From Blastomyces gilchristii SLH14081 (lineage: Eukaryota > Ascomycota > Eurotiomycetes > Onygenales > Ajellomycetaceae): a DNA stretch of 64,000 nucleotides. The stretch's first letter is position 1, and every line of letters starts with the position of its first letter. The position numbers and the translations under genes are program-made. The stretch covers positions 918,539 through 982,538 of the forward strand of contig NW_003101681.1 in the NCBI RefSeq assembly GCF_000003855.2. The letters are read 5' to 3'. The notes under the pieces are model-generated. The model had not been told where the DNA came from and did no database searches. It worked only from the letters and a program-made list of their open reading frames with translations. Below are positions 22,401 to 36,308 of the stretch, piece by piece.

Positions 22401-22507
22401 GCAGTTGAGATTCCTACTTTTCAGAATAGTTATAATCTACTATCTGATAATAGTGATTAGATTCTACTCTACTCTCTTTTAGTATAAATATACAACAAAA
22501 ACAATAA

Positions 22508-25500
22508 AAAAAGTTTAAAAACTCTTCAAAAATCACATTTATTCAAAATAATGTGAATAGAAACTCAAATTATATTTATTCTTATCTTCAAATTGCATTT
22601 GAATAAAAAGTGAATTTTATACTGCTTCAGAAGCTGAATTTTAATACTGAGCAAAAATATGTCATTTCTCATTCAAGCTACTACTGCTTTTTACCTCAAA
22701 AGTCTGAGATAAAGTCAAGAGTAGTGATCTATGAAAGAAAGAGATCAAGATATCAATTTAATCTAAGATTTGATATCATGTCTGACCCTGATATTCTGGT
22801 GGGTGACATTATAGATAAATAAAATGAGTTTGATACTATACAGCTCATAAATATCTATAATGAAAAGTCATTGAAGGAATATAACAATATCTGGACAATT
22901 GATAGAGGATTTCTGAACATAACTTTATCAAGAAACTCTATAATTGCAGGAGACTTCAATACACATCATCTCTGATGAAATTCAGAATGCAAGAGAGTAG
23001 TGAGAGCTGATAATCTGATTGAATGAATCTTTGAGCATTCAATAGATTTGGTTAATAAGTCTGATCAACAAACATTCTTCAGAAAAGGCATGAAACAGAA
23101 GTCTATTATAGATCTAATCTTCATATCATAAAATCTAATGAAAAGAAGACTTGTAAACTGATTTATTAATTCAAATGAGACATCAGAATCAGATTATGAG
23201 ATTATTCAATTTGATATTGAACTGAGTGAAAAATAAATGAGTGAAAATCCTCTTCTCTCTAATCAGTATAACTTTGAAAAAGCTGATTGAAAAGCAGTTA
23301 AAGAAAGTATAAAACTGTTAAAATCTGAAAGACAGAATGAGCTATATTGAAATTCTGATCAAGATATCTCAAATGAAATGCTTAAGAATAGAGTGAAGCT
23401 TATTACATCTATTATTCTAACAAGTGTTAGAGATAATATTTTAAAGAGAAAATCTTCTGAGTATTCAAAATCTTGATGAAATGAGAATATCTCATCTAAA
23501 AGAAAAGAATTAGCTACTGCTAGAAGAGATTGAAAGAATGATGTAATATCTGATGAAGAGTTCAAAGCTGTCAGAAATGAATATTTTTCAGATATTAAAA
23601 GAGTTAAAATAGACTGCTGAAATAAATTTCTTGAAGAAGCATAAGAGAAGGAAGTTTTTAAAGCTTTTAACTATACTAAAACAAGAAGTGTAGCAAAACT
23701 TCCAGCCTTAGAATATGAGTTTCAGAATGAATCATATACAGCAAACTCTTTTGAGGAAAAATGTCAAGCTTTTATGAGAATTCTCTTTCAGAACTCACCA
23801 GATTCAGATTCAGATTCAGAGAAAGAGAATATATCACTTCTTAACTACATTGATGAAAATGACTGGAAATGGCCTGATCTTACACAAGATGAATTAGAGT
23901 CAGCTATCTTCTCAAGTTCTGTTAAAACTGCTGCAGATTCTGATTCAATTAATCACTTGATTATTCAGAATACATATTCCTACTTAAAGAATGAATATTT
24001 TGAGCTCTTTTTCAATCTCTTGAAAAATGAATATCATTCTGAATGCTGGAGAGAAGCCACTGAAGTGATTCTTACAAAACCTAATAGAAAAACTTCAATT
24101 TCTAAGTTATATAGAGTAATATCTCTATTAAACTGTCTAGAAAAGGTTTTAGAAAAGATAATAGCTACTTGACTATCTTTTATAAGCTCTATAGATGATT
24201 CTCTTTTATTCAGTGAACAAATGAGAGATAGAAAACAGTGTTCTGTAATTGACACTGTTCTCTCAGTTGTTCATGATATTCAAATAGCAAAGCATGAGAA
24301 TCTGGTCTCAACTGCAGTTTTCATTGATATAAAAGAAGCATTTGATCATGTTTCAAAGTCAAAGTTAATTCAGACATTGAAGATATTAAAACTGTCACTT
24401 TCTCTAATAAAATGAGTTAACTGTTTTATATCTAAAAGAAGTATACAACTCTTCTTTGATGAAATGAAATAAGACAAGACTGAGATAAAAATAGAAGTAT
24501 CACAGAGATCTTCAATCTCACTCATTTTATTTGCAATATACACTGTATATCTATTTAAAAATAGAAATATGAGAATAGTGCAATCTCTAAGTTATGTGAA
24601 TGATATTGATCTAGTCTACAGCTCAAAAACTATCAAAGAGAATTTGAAAGTAATTGAAGAAGCTGTAAAGGAAATCTTTATTAGAGCAGATATCAATTAA
24701 ATTCAATTTGATATGAATAAAACTGAGTTAATTCACTTCTTTCTGAGATTCAATGAGAAAGGACTATCTCTAACTCTTTTAAATAGAGAGATTAAATCCA
24801 GTGTAAATGTCAAATAATTAGAAGTATGGTTAAACTCTAAGTTGAATTTTAAATATCACATTCAACAAAGAACTGTCAAGGCAGAAAGACTATTGAACAA
24901 CATAATCAGACTATCAAATACAGAGAGAGGTCTATCCTTCCAGGCTATGAGACAGTTATATATAGCCTGTATTACATCAGTAGCTGATTATGAAGTTCAA
25001 GTTTGATGAAATAATCAAGGGAATTTCACTGAACTCTTTCAAAGTCTGCAAAACAGAGCCTTGAGAAGAATTCTGAAAGCATTCAAATCATCTCCTATTA
25101 AAGCAATGGAAATTGAAGCTTCAATTCCTTCTCCTGCTATTAGATTTGAAAAGGCCTGTATGAACTATGCTCTGAGAGTTGTAAAGATGAGCTTAAATCA
25201 TATAATCAGAGAAAGAGTCTCTTCTTCATTTTCATCAATTAACTCTGGTAATGAACTGGATTGGAATAGATTTCTTGATTGAAATGAAAATAACTCTTCA
25301 AAGAAAATGCCTTCTCAACTGTACAGACTATACTCTCTGATTAAAAATCAATTTTCTTCTTTAAATGTTGAAAAAGTTGATCATGAGAAGTTATCTCTCT
25401 GAAGAGAAAAGCTTGAATCTCTTATAGACTTACAAATAAGTGAACTATCAAAAGAGAAAGAATATGAACAGCATTTAAAGAGAATTTCTACAATCAATAT

Positions 25501-26446
25501 AAAAGACTCTATTCTGATTTATTCAGATGACTTAAAAAATGAGAACTTGAATAGATTAGGCGCAGGAATTGCTTATACTGAAGATAATATCAATTTTATA
25601 TCAGATTTCTGAAATCTAGGCTCTGAATGTGAAGTCTTTGATGCTGAACTATTTACAATAGTGAAAGCTTTCAAACTCATTGAAATAAAATCTCATAAAA
25701 GAGGAAATTGTTTGAAAGAGACATGAATATTCTCTGATAGTCAAGCTGCTTTAAAAAGACTTAGAAATAGTCAGATTCATAATGATCAAATGAATCTTGA
25801 ACTGATCTTAAACTCTATTTTAAAAATTCAAAAGAGAAGAATATCAAAGCTGATAATTCATCTGCACTAAGTTCCTGCTCATATGAATATTCATGGCAAT
25901 GAATTGGCTGATTCAGCTGCAAAAAAGAGTGCAGAATTAAGCAGATCTATTCAAAAAATTGTGTCCTGGTCTTTTATAAAGAGAAAAATAAAAGAATCTT
26001 GTTTAGACAAGTGAAATGAAAGCTGGCAGAAACAAAAGAAGAGTATACATTATTCAAGATTTGAAACAAAACCCAAGTGGAAATCTTGTTCAATTAAATG
26101 TAAAAAGAAAATATTCTCATCTATAATACAGCTGAAACTAGAACATGGCTATTTCAAATCTTATATACAAAGATTTGATGATAGATTTGACTCAATAGAA
26201 TGCTTATTCTGCAATACAAATGAGAATCCTGAGCATATTATAATGCACTGTGCATTATACAATAGTCTCAGAGCCAGATTGAAAGAGAAGTATGATCTAA
26301 ATCAATTAAATATGAGATTCTTATTCTCAACTGAGACAGGAATTAAATACTTAATAGACTTTCTATCAGAAACTCAAGCAGCTACAAGAAAATGACTAAA
26401 TTCAGAATTATCTGAATATGAAGAGGAGAAAATCAATCAGATATAG
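22508..26446 (+). pseudogene. LINE-2 ORF2: endonuclease, reverse transcriptase, RNase H, knuckle
   Basis: About 1,310 codons stay in a single frame with roughly thirty stops, chiefly TGA at Trp positions; I see no frame shifts. Endonuclease: FILLQKLNFN (~22,614) and IIAGDFNTHH (~22,940), the APE-type motif. Reverse transcriptase: AVFIDIKEAFDHV (~24,320) and SYVNDIDLVY (~24,592), where the family has Y-x-D-D, so the first catalytic Asp is Asn. RNase H: IYSDD (~25,520), FDAELFTI, IFSDSQAALK, VPAHMNIHGNELAD (~25,870-25,910). Terminal knuckle CLFCNTNENPEHIIMHC (~26,200-26,250). The tag stop at 26,444-26,446 is the natural end. The start is uncertain because nearby codons are mutated. Confidence 0.9.
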
Positions 26447-26833
26447 TCTGTTAAAACAGCTATACACTCTCTTTTAATAATTTGTTTTGTTATAGTCTCT
26501 CTTTACTTTATCTTTTTCTTTATCTTTTTCTTTCAATTTCTTTCTATCTATCTATTTAATGTATCTATCTTTGAGACTGTGTTCTTTTTCTCTTTTCCTT
26601 TGTCATGATATTATCAAATGGTTTCAAAGTATCAAAAGATGTTAAAACACTGCAATTTGTAAACAGTTTTTGTATTCTGAGCTGGAATTTTCTGATTTTG
26701 CATATCTGAAATTGATGAATGTATAATAGTTAACTTTACAGACATAGGAAAAACCCTGAGAACTAAAAGTTCTCAGGTAGATGTCATAGTCTCTGACTGC
26801 ATACATCTATAATTGAAGAATAATAATAATAAT
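26447..26833 (+). other. LINE-2 3' UTR and (TAA)n tail
   Basis: The sequence contains a pyrimidine-rich stretch with ctatctatctat, then a perfect hairpin gagaactaaaagttctc near 26,757-26,773, and ends in a (TAA)-type run before the target duplication. The same 3' end is found in LINE-1, LINE-3 and the stub at 11.2 kb. A TAA-repeat tail fits I/Tad-like elements. Confidence 0.75.
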
Positions 26834-26846
26834 ACATATAACTGTT

Positions 26847-29285
26847 TCATAGCCTGGAAGAATAGATCTCTCTCTGTATTTAATAGTCTGATTATGTTGT
26901 TCAATAGCCTTTCTGCCTTGACAGTTCTTTGTTAAATATGATATTTAAAATTCAACTTGAAGTTTAATTATACTTCTAATTATTTGACATTTACACTGGA
27001 TTTAATCTCTCTATTTAAAAGAGTTAGAGATAGTTCTTTCTCATTGAATCTAGAAAAGAAATGAATTAACTCAGTTTTATTCATATTAAATTGAATTTGA
27101 TTGATATCTGCTCTAATAAAGATTTCTTTTACAGCTTCTTCAATCACTTTTAAATTCTCTTTAATAGTTTTTGAGCTGTAGACTAGATCAATATCATTCA
27201 TATAACTCAGAGATTGCACTATTCTCATATTTCTATTTTTGAATAGATATGCAGTGTATATTGTAAATAAAATAGATGAGATTGAAGATTCTTATAATAC
27301 TTCTATTTTTATCTCAGTCTTGTCTTATTTCATTTCATCAAAGAAAAGTTGTATGATTCTTTTAGATATAAAACAGTTAACTTATTTTATTAGAGAAAGT
27401 GACAGTTTTAACATCTTCAAAGTCTGAATTAACTTTGACTTTGAAACATGATCAAATGCTTCTTTTATATCAATAAAAACTGCAGTTGAGACCAGATCTT
27501 CATGCTTTGCTATTTGAATATTATGAATAACTGAGAGAACAGTATCAATTTCAGAACATTATTTTCTATCTCTCATTTGTTCACTGAATAAAAGAGAGTT
27601 ATTAATAGAGCTTATAAAAGATAGTCAAGTAGTTATTATCTTTTCTAAAATCTTTTCTAGACAGTTTAATAGAGATATTACTCTATATGACTTAGAAATT
27701 GAAGGTTTTCTATTAGGTTTTACAAGGATCACTCCAGTGACTTCTCTCCAGTATTCAGAATAATATTTATTTTTCAAGAGATTGAAAAAGAGCTCAAAAT
27801 ATTCATTCTTTAAGTAGAAATATGTATTTTGAATAATCAAGTGATTAATTGAATCAGGCCCTGCAGCAGTTTTAACAGAACTTGAGAAGATAGCTGACTC
27901 TAATTCATCTTGTGTAAGATCAGGTCATTCTCAGTCATTTTCATCAATGTAGTTAAGAAGTAATATATTCTCTTTCTCTGAATCTGAATCTGAATCTGAT
28001 GAGTTCTGAAAGAGAATTCTCATGAAAGCTTGACATTTTTCCTCAAAAGAGTTTGCTGTATATGATTCATTCTGAAACTCATATTCTAAGACTGAAAGTT
28101 TTACTACACTTCTTGTTTTAGTATAGTTAAAAGCTTTAAAAACTTCCTTTTCTTATGCTTCTTTAAGAAATTTATTTCAGCAGTCTGTTTTAGCTCTTTT
28201 AATATCTGAAAAATATTCATTTCTGACAGCTTTGAACTCTTCATCAGATATTACATCATTCTTTCAATCTCTTCTAGCAGTAGCTAATTCTTTTCTTTTA
28301 GATGAGATATTCTCATTTCATCAAGATTTTGAATACTCAGAAGATTTTCTCTTTAAAATATTATCTCTAACACTTGTTAGAATAATAGATGTAATAAGCT
28401 TCACTCTATTCTCAAGTATTTCATTTGAGATATCTTGATCAGAATTTCAATATAGCTCATTCTGTCTTTTGAATTTTAACAGTTTTATACTTTCTTCAAC
28501 TGCTTTTCAATCCGCTTTTTCAAAGTTAAACTGATTAGAGAGAAGAGGATTTTCACTCATTTATTTTTCACTCAGTTCAATATCAAATTGAATAATCTTA
28601 TGACCTGATTCTGATGTCTCATTTGAATTAATAAATCAGTTTATAAGTCTTCTTTTCATTAGATTTTATGACATGAAGATTAGATCTATAATAGATTTCT
28701 GTTTCATGTCTTTTCTAAAGAATGTTTGTTGATCAGACTTGTTAATCAAATCTATTGAATGCTCAAAGATTCATTTAATTAGATTATCAGCTCTCACTAC
28801 TCTCTTGTATTCTGAATTTCATCAGAGATGATGTGCATTGAAATCTCCTGCAATTATAGAGTTTCTTGATAAAGTTATGTTCAGAAATTCTCTATCAATT
28901 GTTCAGATATTGTTATTTTTCTTCAGTGACTTTTCATTATAGATATTTATGAGCTGTATAGTATTAAACTCATTTTCTTTATCTATAATATCACTCATCA
29001 GAATATCAGGGTCAGACATAATATCAAATCTTAGATTAAATTAATATCTTGATCTCTTTCTTTCATAGATCACTACTCTTGACTTTATCTCAGACTTTTG
29101 AGATTCAAAGTAGTAGTAGCTTGAATGAGAAATGATGTAATTTTACTCAGTATCAAAATTTGATTTCTGAAGTAGTATAAAATCAACTTTTTATTCAAAT
29201 GTAATTTGAAGATAAGAATAAATACAATTTGAGTTTCTATTAATATTATTTTAAATAAATGTGATTTTTGAAGAGTTTTTAAACT
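26847..29285 (-). pseudogene. LINE-1 ORF2, N-terminal two thirds
   Basis: Codon by codon this follows LINE-2 ORF2 from the endonuclease start near 29,285 to the reverse transcriptase, with the catalytic region SYMNDIDLVY near 27,200. The remainder, with RNase H and knuckle, is at 17,813-19,308 beyond LINE-2. Many TGA and TAA stops. Confidence 0.85.
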
Positions 29286-29344
29286 TTTTTTGTTATTTTT
29301 ATTGTATATTCATACTAAAAGAGAGTAGAGATAGAGTAGAATCT

Positions 29345-30944
29345 AGTCACTATTATCAGATAGTAGATTATAACTATTTTGAAAAATAGAGATCTCAACT
29401 GCTTGTATTATATCTAGTTTATCATCAGAGTCATTTCTTAATTCTCTAATCTTAACAGAAGTTTGAGAATTCAAATTCTGTTTACATTTAGCTGAAGAAT
29501 TGAAGTTTGAAGATTTAGATAGTTAAGAGTTTCTTCTTTTTGAGCTTGCAGTTGTAAGTCTACTGACTTGACTCTTATCTTCAGTTCTAGATTGACTTTG
29601 AGCTTCATCTTTTCTCCAGTTCTTTTGAGTTCTAGAAGTAAATATACATTCTTTTGAGCTAGATGCATGTTTTTCTTTGTAATTAGAGCATTTAAGCAAA
29701 GTGTGTTGATATATTTCATCTCTTTTTAAGCATGTTTCATATTTATGCTCACTAGTTTTGTGATCTCTGGCACAGAATGCACATTTTAAGTCTCTAAAAC
29801 ATGAGATTGCAAAGTGTTCATATCTTTGACAGTTTGAACACTGTGTTTAAGCTTTGAGATTCATTCTTGAGTCTTTGTATTCATGAACTCTCATTTTCAA
29901 ATCTGCTACTCTTACTTCAGAGATCTTTGACTGTTTAAGTGTTTTTATATATACTAGAACAGAGACATTTCTCCTGCTTTGTCTGAACTCAATTGAATTT
30001 AGTCATACAGACTTCTTTCTTCATTGAATAGAGTTGTATTCTTTCAATTCATTTTTGAGAAGTAGCATTTCTTCTTCACAGTCAAAAATTTCAACTGAAA
30101 TATTATAAAGAATGAATTTATCTCACTTTTTATCTCTTTCAGATAGAATTATTATATTTAGCAAAGATTCTACTGCTGACTTTCAGAGATTCTTATTCTG
30201 AATAAGGAATTCAGCACTGAATTCAGACATTGTAGTCAGAATGATGAAGTTTTCAAAGAATGATGACTCAATTGAAGCTATAACTGATTTTTGAACTTCA
30301 ATATCAGTCATTAACTGAGAAAAGAACTGCTGATTAATTTCATTTCTGATTCTGAAAATGAGATTTGAGTTTAGCTTGTTTCTTTACAGAATGTTCTGAT
30401 TTGAGACTTTGAGAATAAGTCTTCTATTTCTGAAGCTTTGAAAGTTTTTCTCTTTTTACATTTTCTTTTTCACTTTTCTATGAATAGAGGTATGAGCAGT
30501 ATTCTTCTCAGTTTTCTCAGGATTTTGAGCAGGTTTTGAGACAGCAGGTTTAGAGACAGCAGATTCAGCTGCTTGAGCATATATTTTCTTCTGATTCAAA
30601 GAAAAAGAAGAAGTAGGAAAAAAAGAAGAAGAGTAAGATAAAGAGTCAGTGATTATACTAGGAATTTTCAATGTTTTTTGAACTGTGTTTGAGATTTCAA
30701 GTTTGAACTTGATCATCTTCTGTAGTTGTCTAGTCTGAGCATGAAGAATTAATAGAACTTCTTCATTCATCTCACTCAGATACTGCTTTTCAAGAATCTT
30801 GCTTGCTTTTTCAAGTTCCTGTATTTCAAGAACTTGTTATTTCTCTATTTCTTCTTTCTTTCTTCTCTTCAGAATTTCAATCTCAGAAATAGCATTTGAG
30901 AAAGCATCTTTTTCCATATCAACTGAGTGTATTTTTGAACTCAT
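29345..30944 (-). pseudogene. LINE-1 ORF1
   Basis: The ATG at 30,942-30,944 corresponds to the LINE-2 start. The frame shows the same coiled coil and Ala/Ser repeat (SAVSKPAVSKPAQN) and a Cys/His-rich C-terminal part that is more mutated than in LINE-2. The original stop at the end is changed, so the frame runs some 15 codons longer. Confidence 0.8.
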
Positions 30945-31864
30945 TGTTCTCACTCAATGAAAAGTTGATCAGACTGTTTCAATTGAGATATTTCTAAGTC
31001 TGTTTTCAATTGAAAAGTTGGTCAGACTGTTTCAAAAGAAGAATAAAAGACTTTTATGTATAAAACACCTGATTTTTTTCACACTAGTTCAGTAACTAGA
31101 TTAGATTTTTGAAGAGAATCTAATAAACTAAAATTGATTTTTAAGATAAATCAATAAAATCTTTACAATCTCTTTCTTGAGATACAGTGAGAAAGAGTAT
31201 GATATTAATTGATAATGAATCAGATAATATGACAGTTTTTGAGAGAAAAACTGACAAAAAATAAATCAATTTTTTGCAGAGAAATTGATTAAAACTATTC
31301 AATTTTATTCTAAATCATTCAATTCTTCTCACACAACAAGTGTGCAACTCAAATCAGTTAATAAAGAGTGTAAAAAAGAATTAAGTATTAATGAAAGCTC
31401 TTCAGTCACTGAAAAAGTAATTCTTACTTAAAAGAATATGAAATTATAACAGAAAACAGCTCTGTTTTTTATTCTTTGTAAGAATATTGTATAAAATTCA
31501 GAGAAAAATATCTTACTTTTTCAAGAGAAGTAAAAAACTATTTCTAAGATCTTTTTTTTTGTATTAACTGCTGCAGAAGAATGAGATAGAAACTGCTAAG
31601 ATATACACTACTGTATACTCTCTATCAAGACTTTCTCTCTTCAGAGTCTTGATATTATAGAGAATATAAGTCTGTTTCTATATAATAATATAAATATTGT
31701 CACCAGAATGTAGAGGAACTGATTATTTATATCTTAAAATAGAAGACTTTGTCAATGATTATATCAATATAGAGTTAATTCTCAAATTCAATAGAAACCT
31801 AGTATTGCTGTTCTCAATCCCTTGCAGAATCTATTGAATATTGAGATATTAAAACTAGATTTAA

Positions 31865-32573
31865 TATATCTCACTGTGCAGGGATCAAAGACTCAGTCAG
31901 ACCTTGAGGTATACTGATTTTATAGTTGTTGATGTGCCATTGACTCATTATCCGCTGGTTATGTATTGAATGCTGTTGCCAAGGTATCTTTTTGTATTGT
32001 TCTGCTGGGGATGGGCCAGATTGAGAGGGGTAGTACAAGGGTGAGACTTGGTGGTGAAGTCTAGATACACTGACAACAGACTGTGGAGATTGCACTTCAG
32101 AAGTGTCTGTTGATTATGTACTTGATATTATCGCCGAGGTATCTTTTTGTATTTTTCTGCCGGGGATGGGCCAGATTGGAAAGGGCGGTACGAGGGTGGG
32201 ACTTGGTGTTGATGTTTTGGAACATCAAAGGTGGACAGGGTTTTCGCGGAGGTCGCTTCTCAGATATCTCCACAATTACAGATCGGGGATCTTCCAAAAT
32301 CAAGAAGAATGGTGTATATGGCTATGTCTCTTCACCTTACAATTTGTATGGCACTTTGGCCCGGGGTTGTGGTGTGGTAGGGGTGAACGGGGGATAATCC
32401 CACACGGGAGTTTCGAACAATGTCTAGTTCACGTTTGGCTGGATATCTCCACCACCACACGGGGTATGCGGTCGGCGATGGGGTCCAAATGCTCGTATGA
32501 TCGAGGGCTTTTCGATGGATCTATCGGCGGGTTCTTATTCGAAAAATCGAGCGAGTTCGTGGTGGGGCGGTTC
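31865..32573 (-). other. LINE-1 5' UTR island with a 155-bp tandem duplication
   Basis: This is a GC-rich island like that of LINE-2. The block starting ttatgtattgaatgctg (31,960) and ending gagacttggtg recurs at 32,114-32,208; the two differ by about a dozen bases and lie about 155 bases apart. LINE-2 has only one such block. The antisense open frame noted in LINE-2 is kept here (32,103-32,606, + strand). Confidence 0.75.
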
Positions 32574-32587
32574 TCTATCTTATATTA

Positions 32588-35500
32588 CTTAATAAGATCT
32601 CAGTGAACATTAGTTCAGTCTTCTTAATTCTGTTTAACACTCACTATAAAGGCTTCTGCTCAGTTACAGATATCTCAGAGCTTTGTCACTATATTATTAA
32701 TAATCTGAATTGAACTGTGAGAGTTCAGTGTGAAATGTGTGATCTCTAGAAGATTCAATATCTTTATATAATATTTATATGTAAGAAAGAATGCGCTTAT
32801 ATCTGTTGAAATGATATTCTGATCATTGATAGTAACTTCAGCATGTAGAAGAAGATTATATTAATCATTTTATAAGTGATTACAGAACTTATAAAGATAA
32901 TTCTTTACAGTCTGAATTATCTATTCTGATATATTATCAGTCTCAGAGTGATAGACAGTTAATAAACAGCATATAATCTTGAGAACTTGACAAATTCTTG
33001 TTCAGAGAGTACTCATTAATTAATAACTCTGATCTAATACTATAGATCTTGACAATTCATATATCTGATAGAATGAGCTTTATAGAAAAGCTTCAGTGAC
33101 TTGTTCAACATTTATCTTATTACAAGATTCTAATATTACACTCTTATTTAATTAGTTCATGATAATCAGAATGTTTCTACAACTCTTACTCTCAGAAAGA
33201 GTAATAGTGAAGTTAATTGTCACATCTTATCAGATTCTATCAGAGATATTGAGTAATTTCAGCAGGTCTTTTCTACAATTTCTTCATGAGATAATGAAAG
33301 AACAATAGTTGCAGTTTCAGATGAAGTATCTAATGCTGTTTAATATCTCAGGTCAATAGAATTCTTGAGAGATCATTTGATACAGTTGTTTATAACCAGA
33401 ATGATCAGTTATGTGTGAATTATGCATCTCTTGCATTATTCAGATGTGTAAGAATTCAGAATAAGAGACTCAGTGTCATTCACAGAATTATAGAGTATTA
33501 TTATCATTGATTGAACATTCTGAGATGTCAGTTCTTATACATAGTTCTGGATAAAATCAGAGTGCTTTTTGTCATACTGCTTCAGTGAGTGTTTGAAGAA
33601 GTTCATTAATTTAAGCTACTGTATGTCATAGTTTATTTAATATAGATTTGAGAGAAGTTGAGATATCAGTGACAGTTCTAATCAGAGAAGCACATATAGT
33701 CTATAAGCTGTTTTATCTTGATCAATCAATATCTTCAGATCTGAGAGCTGATATTCTCAGTTCATTTAACAGAAGTCTGTTACATTGAAAGATATATCTT
33801 ACTCTTATCATGAGAGAGCATCTGTCATTGAGTTCTAACTGTCAGACTGATAGTGTATTGTAAAATGAAAGCAGCTTAAGAACTCAGATCATTGCATCTA
33901 TTATTCAGTGAGTTTATAGATAGTAGTAAAGTACTTGAGATTCTTATGATCTGTAATTATCTCAAATTCAGAGACACTTCAGAGTTCAGAGTCTCATTCT
34001 TCTAGACAGTATACAATCATAAGAAGTTTCTTATCATGAATCTCATAATTGCATTTAGAAGAACTCAGTTTCTTAGATATAAAGACATATAATTGTAAGA
34101 CATTTTCATCATTATATTGTAATATAGCTTCTTCTGTGACATAGTCAGAGAAATCAGCTTCAATAACTATCTCATGATCAGAATCAAATATTATCAGTAG
34201 AGAAGTGTTAATAAATATCTTCTTTATTTATATAAATGCAGCTTCAGTGTTCACTGATTATTGAAATACTGAGTCTTTCTTAGTAAGTTCTGTAAGTGAT
34301 CTTATAATATCTAAGAAGTTTCATATAAATCACTGATAGAAGTGAGTAAATCTGATAAAGCTTTGTATATCTTTCATAGTGCACAGAGCCTTGCATTCAA
34401 GAATAGCAGAGATCTTCTCAGAATTCATTCAGATTCTCTTATCAGCTTCTATGATAAAGTCTAGATATTTTATACTTTTAATCTCAAAATTATACTTATC
34501 TATATCTATCAGTAGTTCTGCTTTCTGTAGTTATTGTAATATCTTTTGTATATATTCTTGATATTCTTTCTTAAACTCATCAGTGAAGATGAGAATGTCA
34601 TCAAGATATGTAGATATGAATTCATTAAGAAAATCTCAGAGTACTCAGTTAATATACTTCTGAAATGTACTGAGAGTATTAGTTAGTTCAAAGAATGTGA
34701 CTACTCATTCAAAGAGATCATATTATGTTCAGAATGCTATAAGTCACTCATCTTCTTTGAAAATGCAGATCTTATGGAATGCAGTGATGATATCTAACTT
34801 TGTAAATCATTGAGCTTGTTCAATATGAGCTAGAGTTTCATTGATAAGAGATAAAGAATAATGATTCTTCTTTATTAATCTGTTCAGTTCTTGATAGTTC
34901 ATGCAGAATCAGAGTTCTTTATCTGATTTCTTTGCAAAGAGAATAGAAGCTGTGATGAAAGAGTTACTAATATGTATGAATTCTTTATTCAACAGATCAT
35001 TAAGTGTCTTTTGAAGAAGAAGTTTATCTTGAGACATGTTATAAAGAGAGTCTTATGATGATTCAGAGTCTTTATCATTCTTCTTTTCTAACTTGATACT
35101 GTGATTCACTTCTGAGTCTTGTAAGAGAGGTATATTTGTAATATTATCTTGTCAGAAGACATCTAGATATTCATGATATTATTAAGAGAGTTTCATATGA
35201 GAATCTGTTATTATGACACAGAATAACTTTTCTAGAGTCTTTTTAATATCAGTCAGACTGATGAAGTAGATTGCTACATAGTTCTGTTATTAGTAATCTT
35301 CTCAGTGATTCTATCAGCAACTTCTTTTTCAGAGTATTTCATATACAGTGACAGAGATCTGTGTCAGATTCATGATTTTATAAATATCATCTTCATGAAT
35401 TCTATCATTGTTAGAGAATATTAAGCTTCTATTCTAAGTATTCAGCAAGATGCCTTGTTCAGATAGTCAGACAAGTTCTAACATAAGATTATAATTGAGA

Positions 35501-36308
35501 TTATCAACTTCATATGCATAGACATCTTCATATTAATATTCTTCAACATCTATGTTTAGTTTCATCATATAATAAGTACAAATGTTCTTTGAACTGTCAA
35601 ATTCTGCAAGAAGTCAGGGTTTTAATAAGAGAATACACTGAAGAGTATAATGTTTTATAACTGAAGATTTAGTCATTGCATAATGATGTAGATTACTCTC
35701 TATCATAGCTTTCATATTATACATATTATCTATCACAGTAGATACAAGAATTACATTTATTGTCATTTTCTCTTCAAATCATTGCTATTCAACCTCTTCA
35801 AGCTCCTGCTTGCAAATTTGAACAGAAGCTAATCTTTTCCCTGTTTCATTGAAGCATTCTTGTAGTTATCTTTCAAATCTTTCTCTAATGTAATGTGATT
35901 TACATGAACTGTCAGTGTTGATCTTTCTTTTGAATAAGAAGATATATAGACTGATCAGCAGTTAAAAGTAATATATTCTGATTAATTACAGTTGATGCAT
36001 ACTTCTTGTTGACATTGATCAGCAACTTCTTCAGAAGTGATCTCAGAAACTCAGAAGCCTGTTTGAACAGTGAAGACTCTTGCTTATATGTAGACATTTG
36101 AGTCTACTCAGTTCATAGTATCTGTATCATTGTTGTTATTTCTCAGTGCAGGTGTATGAGTGACTGAGTTATTTCTTAATACAGATGTATGAATATAATG
36201 TCTTCTGTCACTATTCTGTATACTCTTGAGCTTGATGAGACAGTAATTCAATGTCTGAAGTTGTATGCAGAAATCTTTATAAGTCTGATCTTTGTCTACA
36301 CTTACAAG
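32588..36308 (-). mobile_element. Gypsy-2a internal sequence, middle part (gag end to integrase)
   Basis: On the minus strand the order is gag end with a decayed CCHC knuckle (~35,950-36,000), protease, reverse transcriptase (~34,500-35,050), RNase H (~33,850-34,400), then integrase (32,600-33,560). Assignment rests on base-level alignment with copies B and D and with the little-mutated relative at 8.5-10.5 kb. Every domain carries stops. The piece ends at CTTACAAG (36,301-36,308), one copy of the hAT target duplication. Confidence 0.82.

Larger units (their letters stand above)
19309..26833 (+). mobile_element. LINE-2: complete Tad/I-like non-LTR retrotransposon, 7.5 kb
   Basis: It is bounded by a perfect 13-bp target duplication, ACATATAACTGTT (19,296-19,308 and 26,834-26,846). 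The 5' end AACCGCTCCACCACG is the same as that of LINE-1, so both start at the element's true 5' end. Layout: 5' UTR 19,309-20,840 (first ~550 bases GC-rich), ORF1 20,841-22,400, ORF2 ~22,508-26,446, 3' UTR, (TAA)n tail at about 26,817-26,833. ORF2 encodes endonuclease, reverse transcriptase, RNase H and a C-terminal zinc knuckle, the order of Tad/I-type LINEs. It lies inside LINE-1 in the opposite direction. Both frames carry point stops only, so it is dead by mutation and not by truncation. Confidence 0.93.
26847..32573 (-). mobile_element. LINE-1, 5' portion (5' UTR, ORF1, most of ORF2)
   Basis: This continues LINE-1 after the nested LINE-2. It ends (its 5' end) at the same AACCGCCCCACCACG terminus as LINE-2. 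The target copy TCTATCTTATATTA (32,574-32,587) pairs with TCTATCATATATTA at 17,422, 13 of 14 identical. LINE-1 is therefore also full length, about 7.6 kb without LINE-2. It differs from LINE-2 by extra mutations and by a tandem duplication in the 5' UTR. Confidence 0.9.

Noticed and set aside
34379..34561. Open frames on the + strand such as this one and 41,810-42,025
   Set aside because: Antisense to Gypsy-2 pol; similar to each other only because they are copies of the same element.
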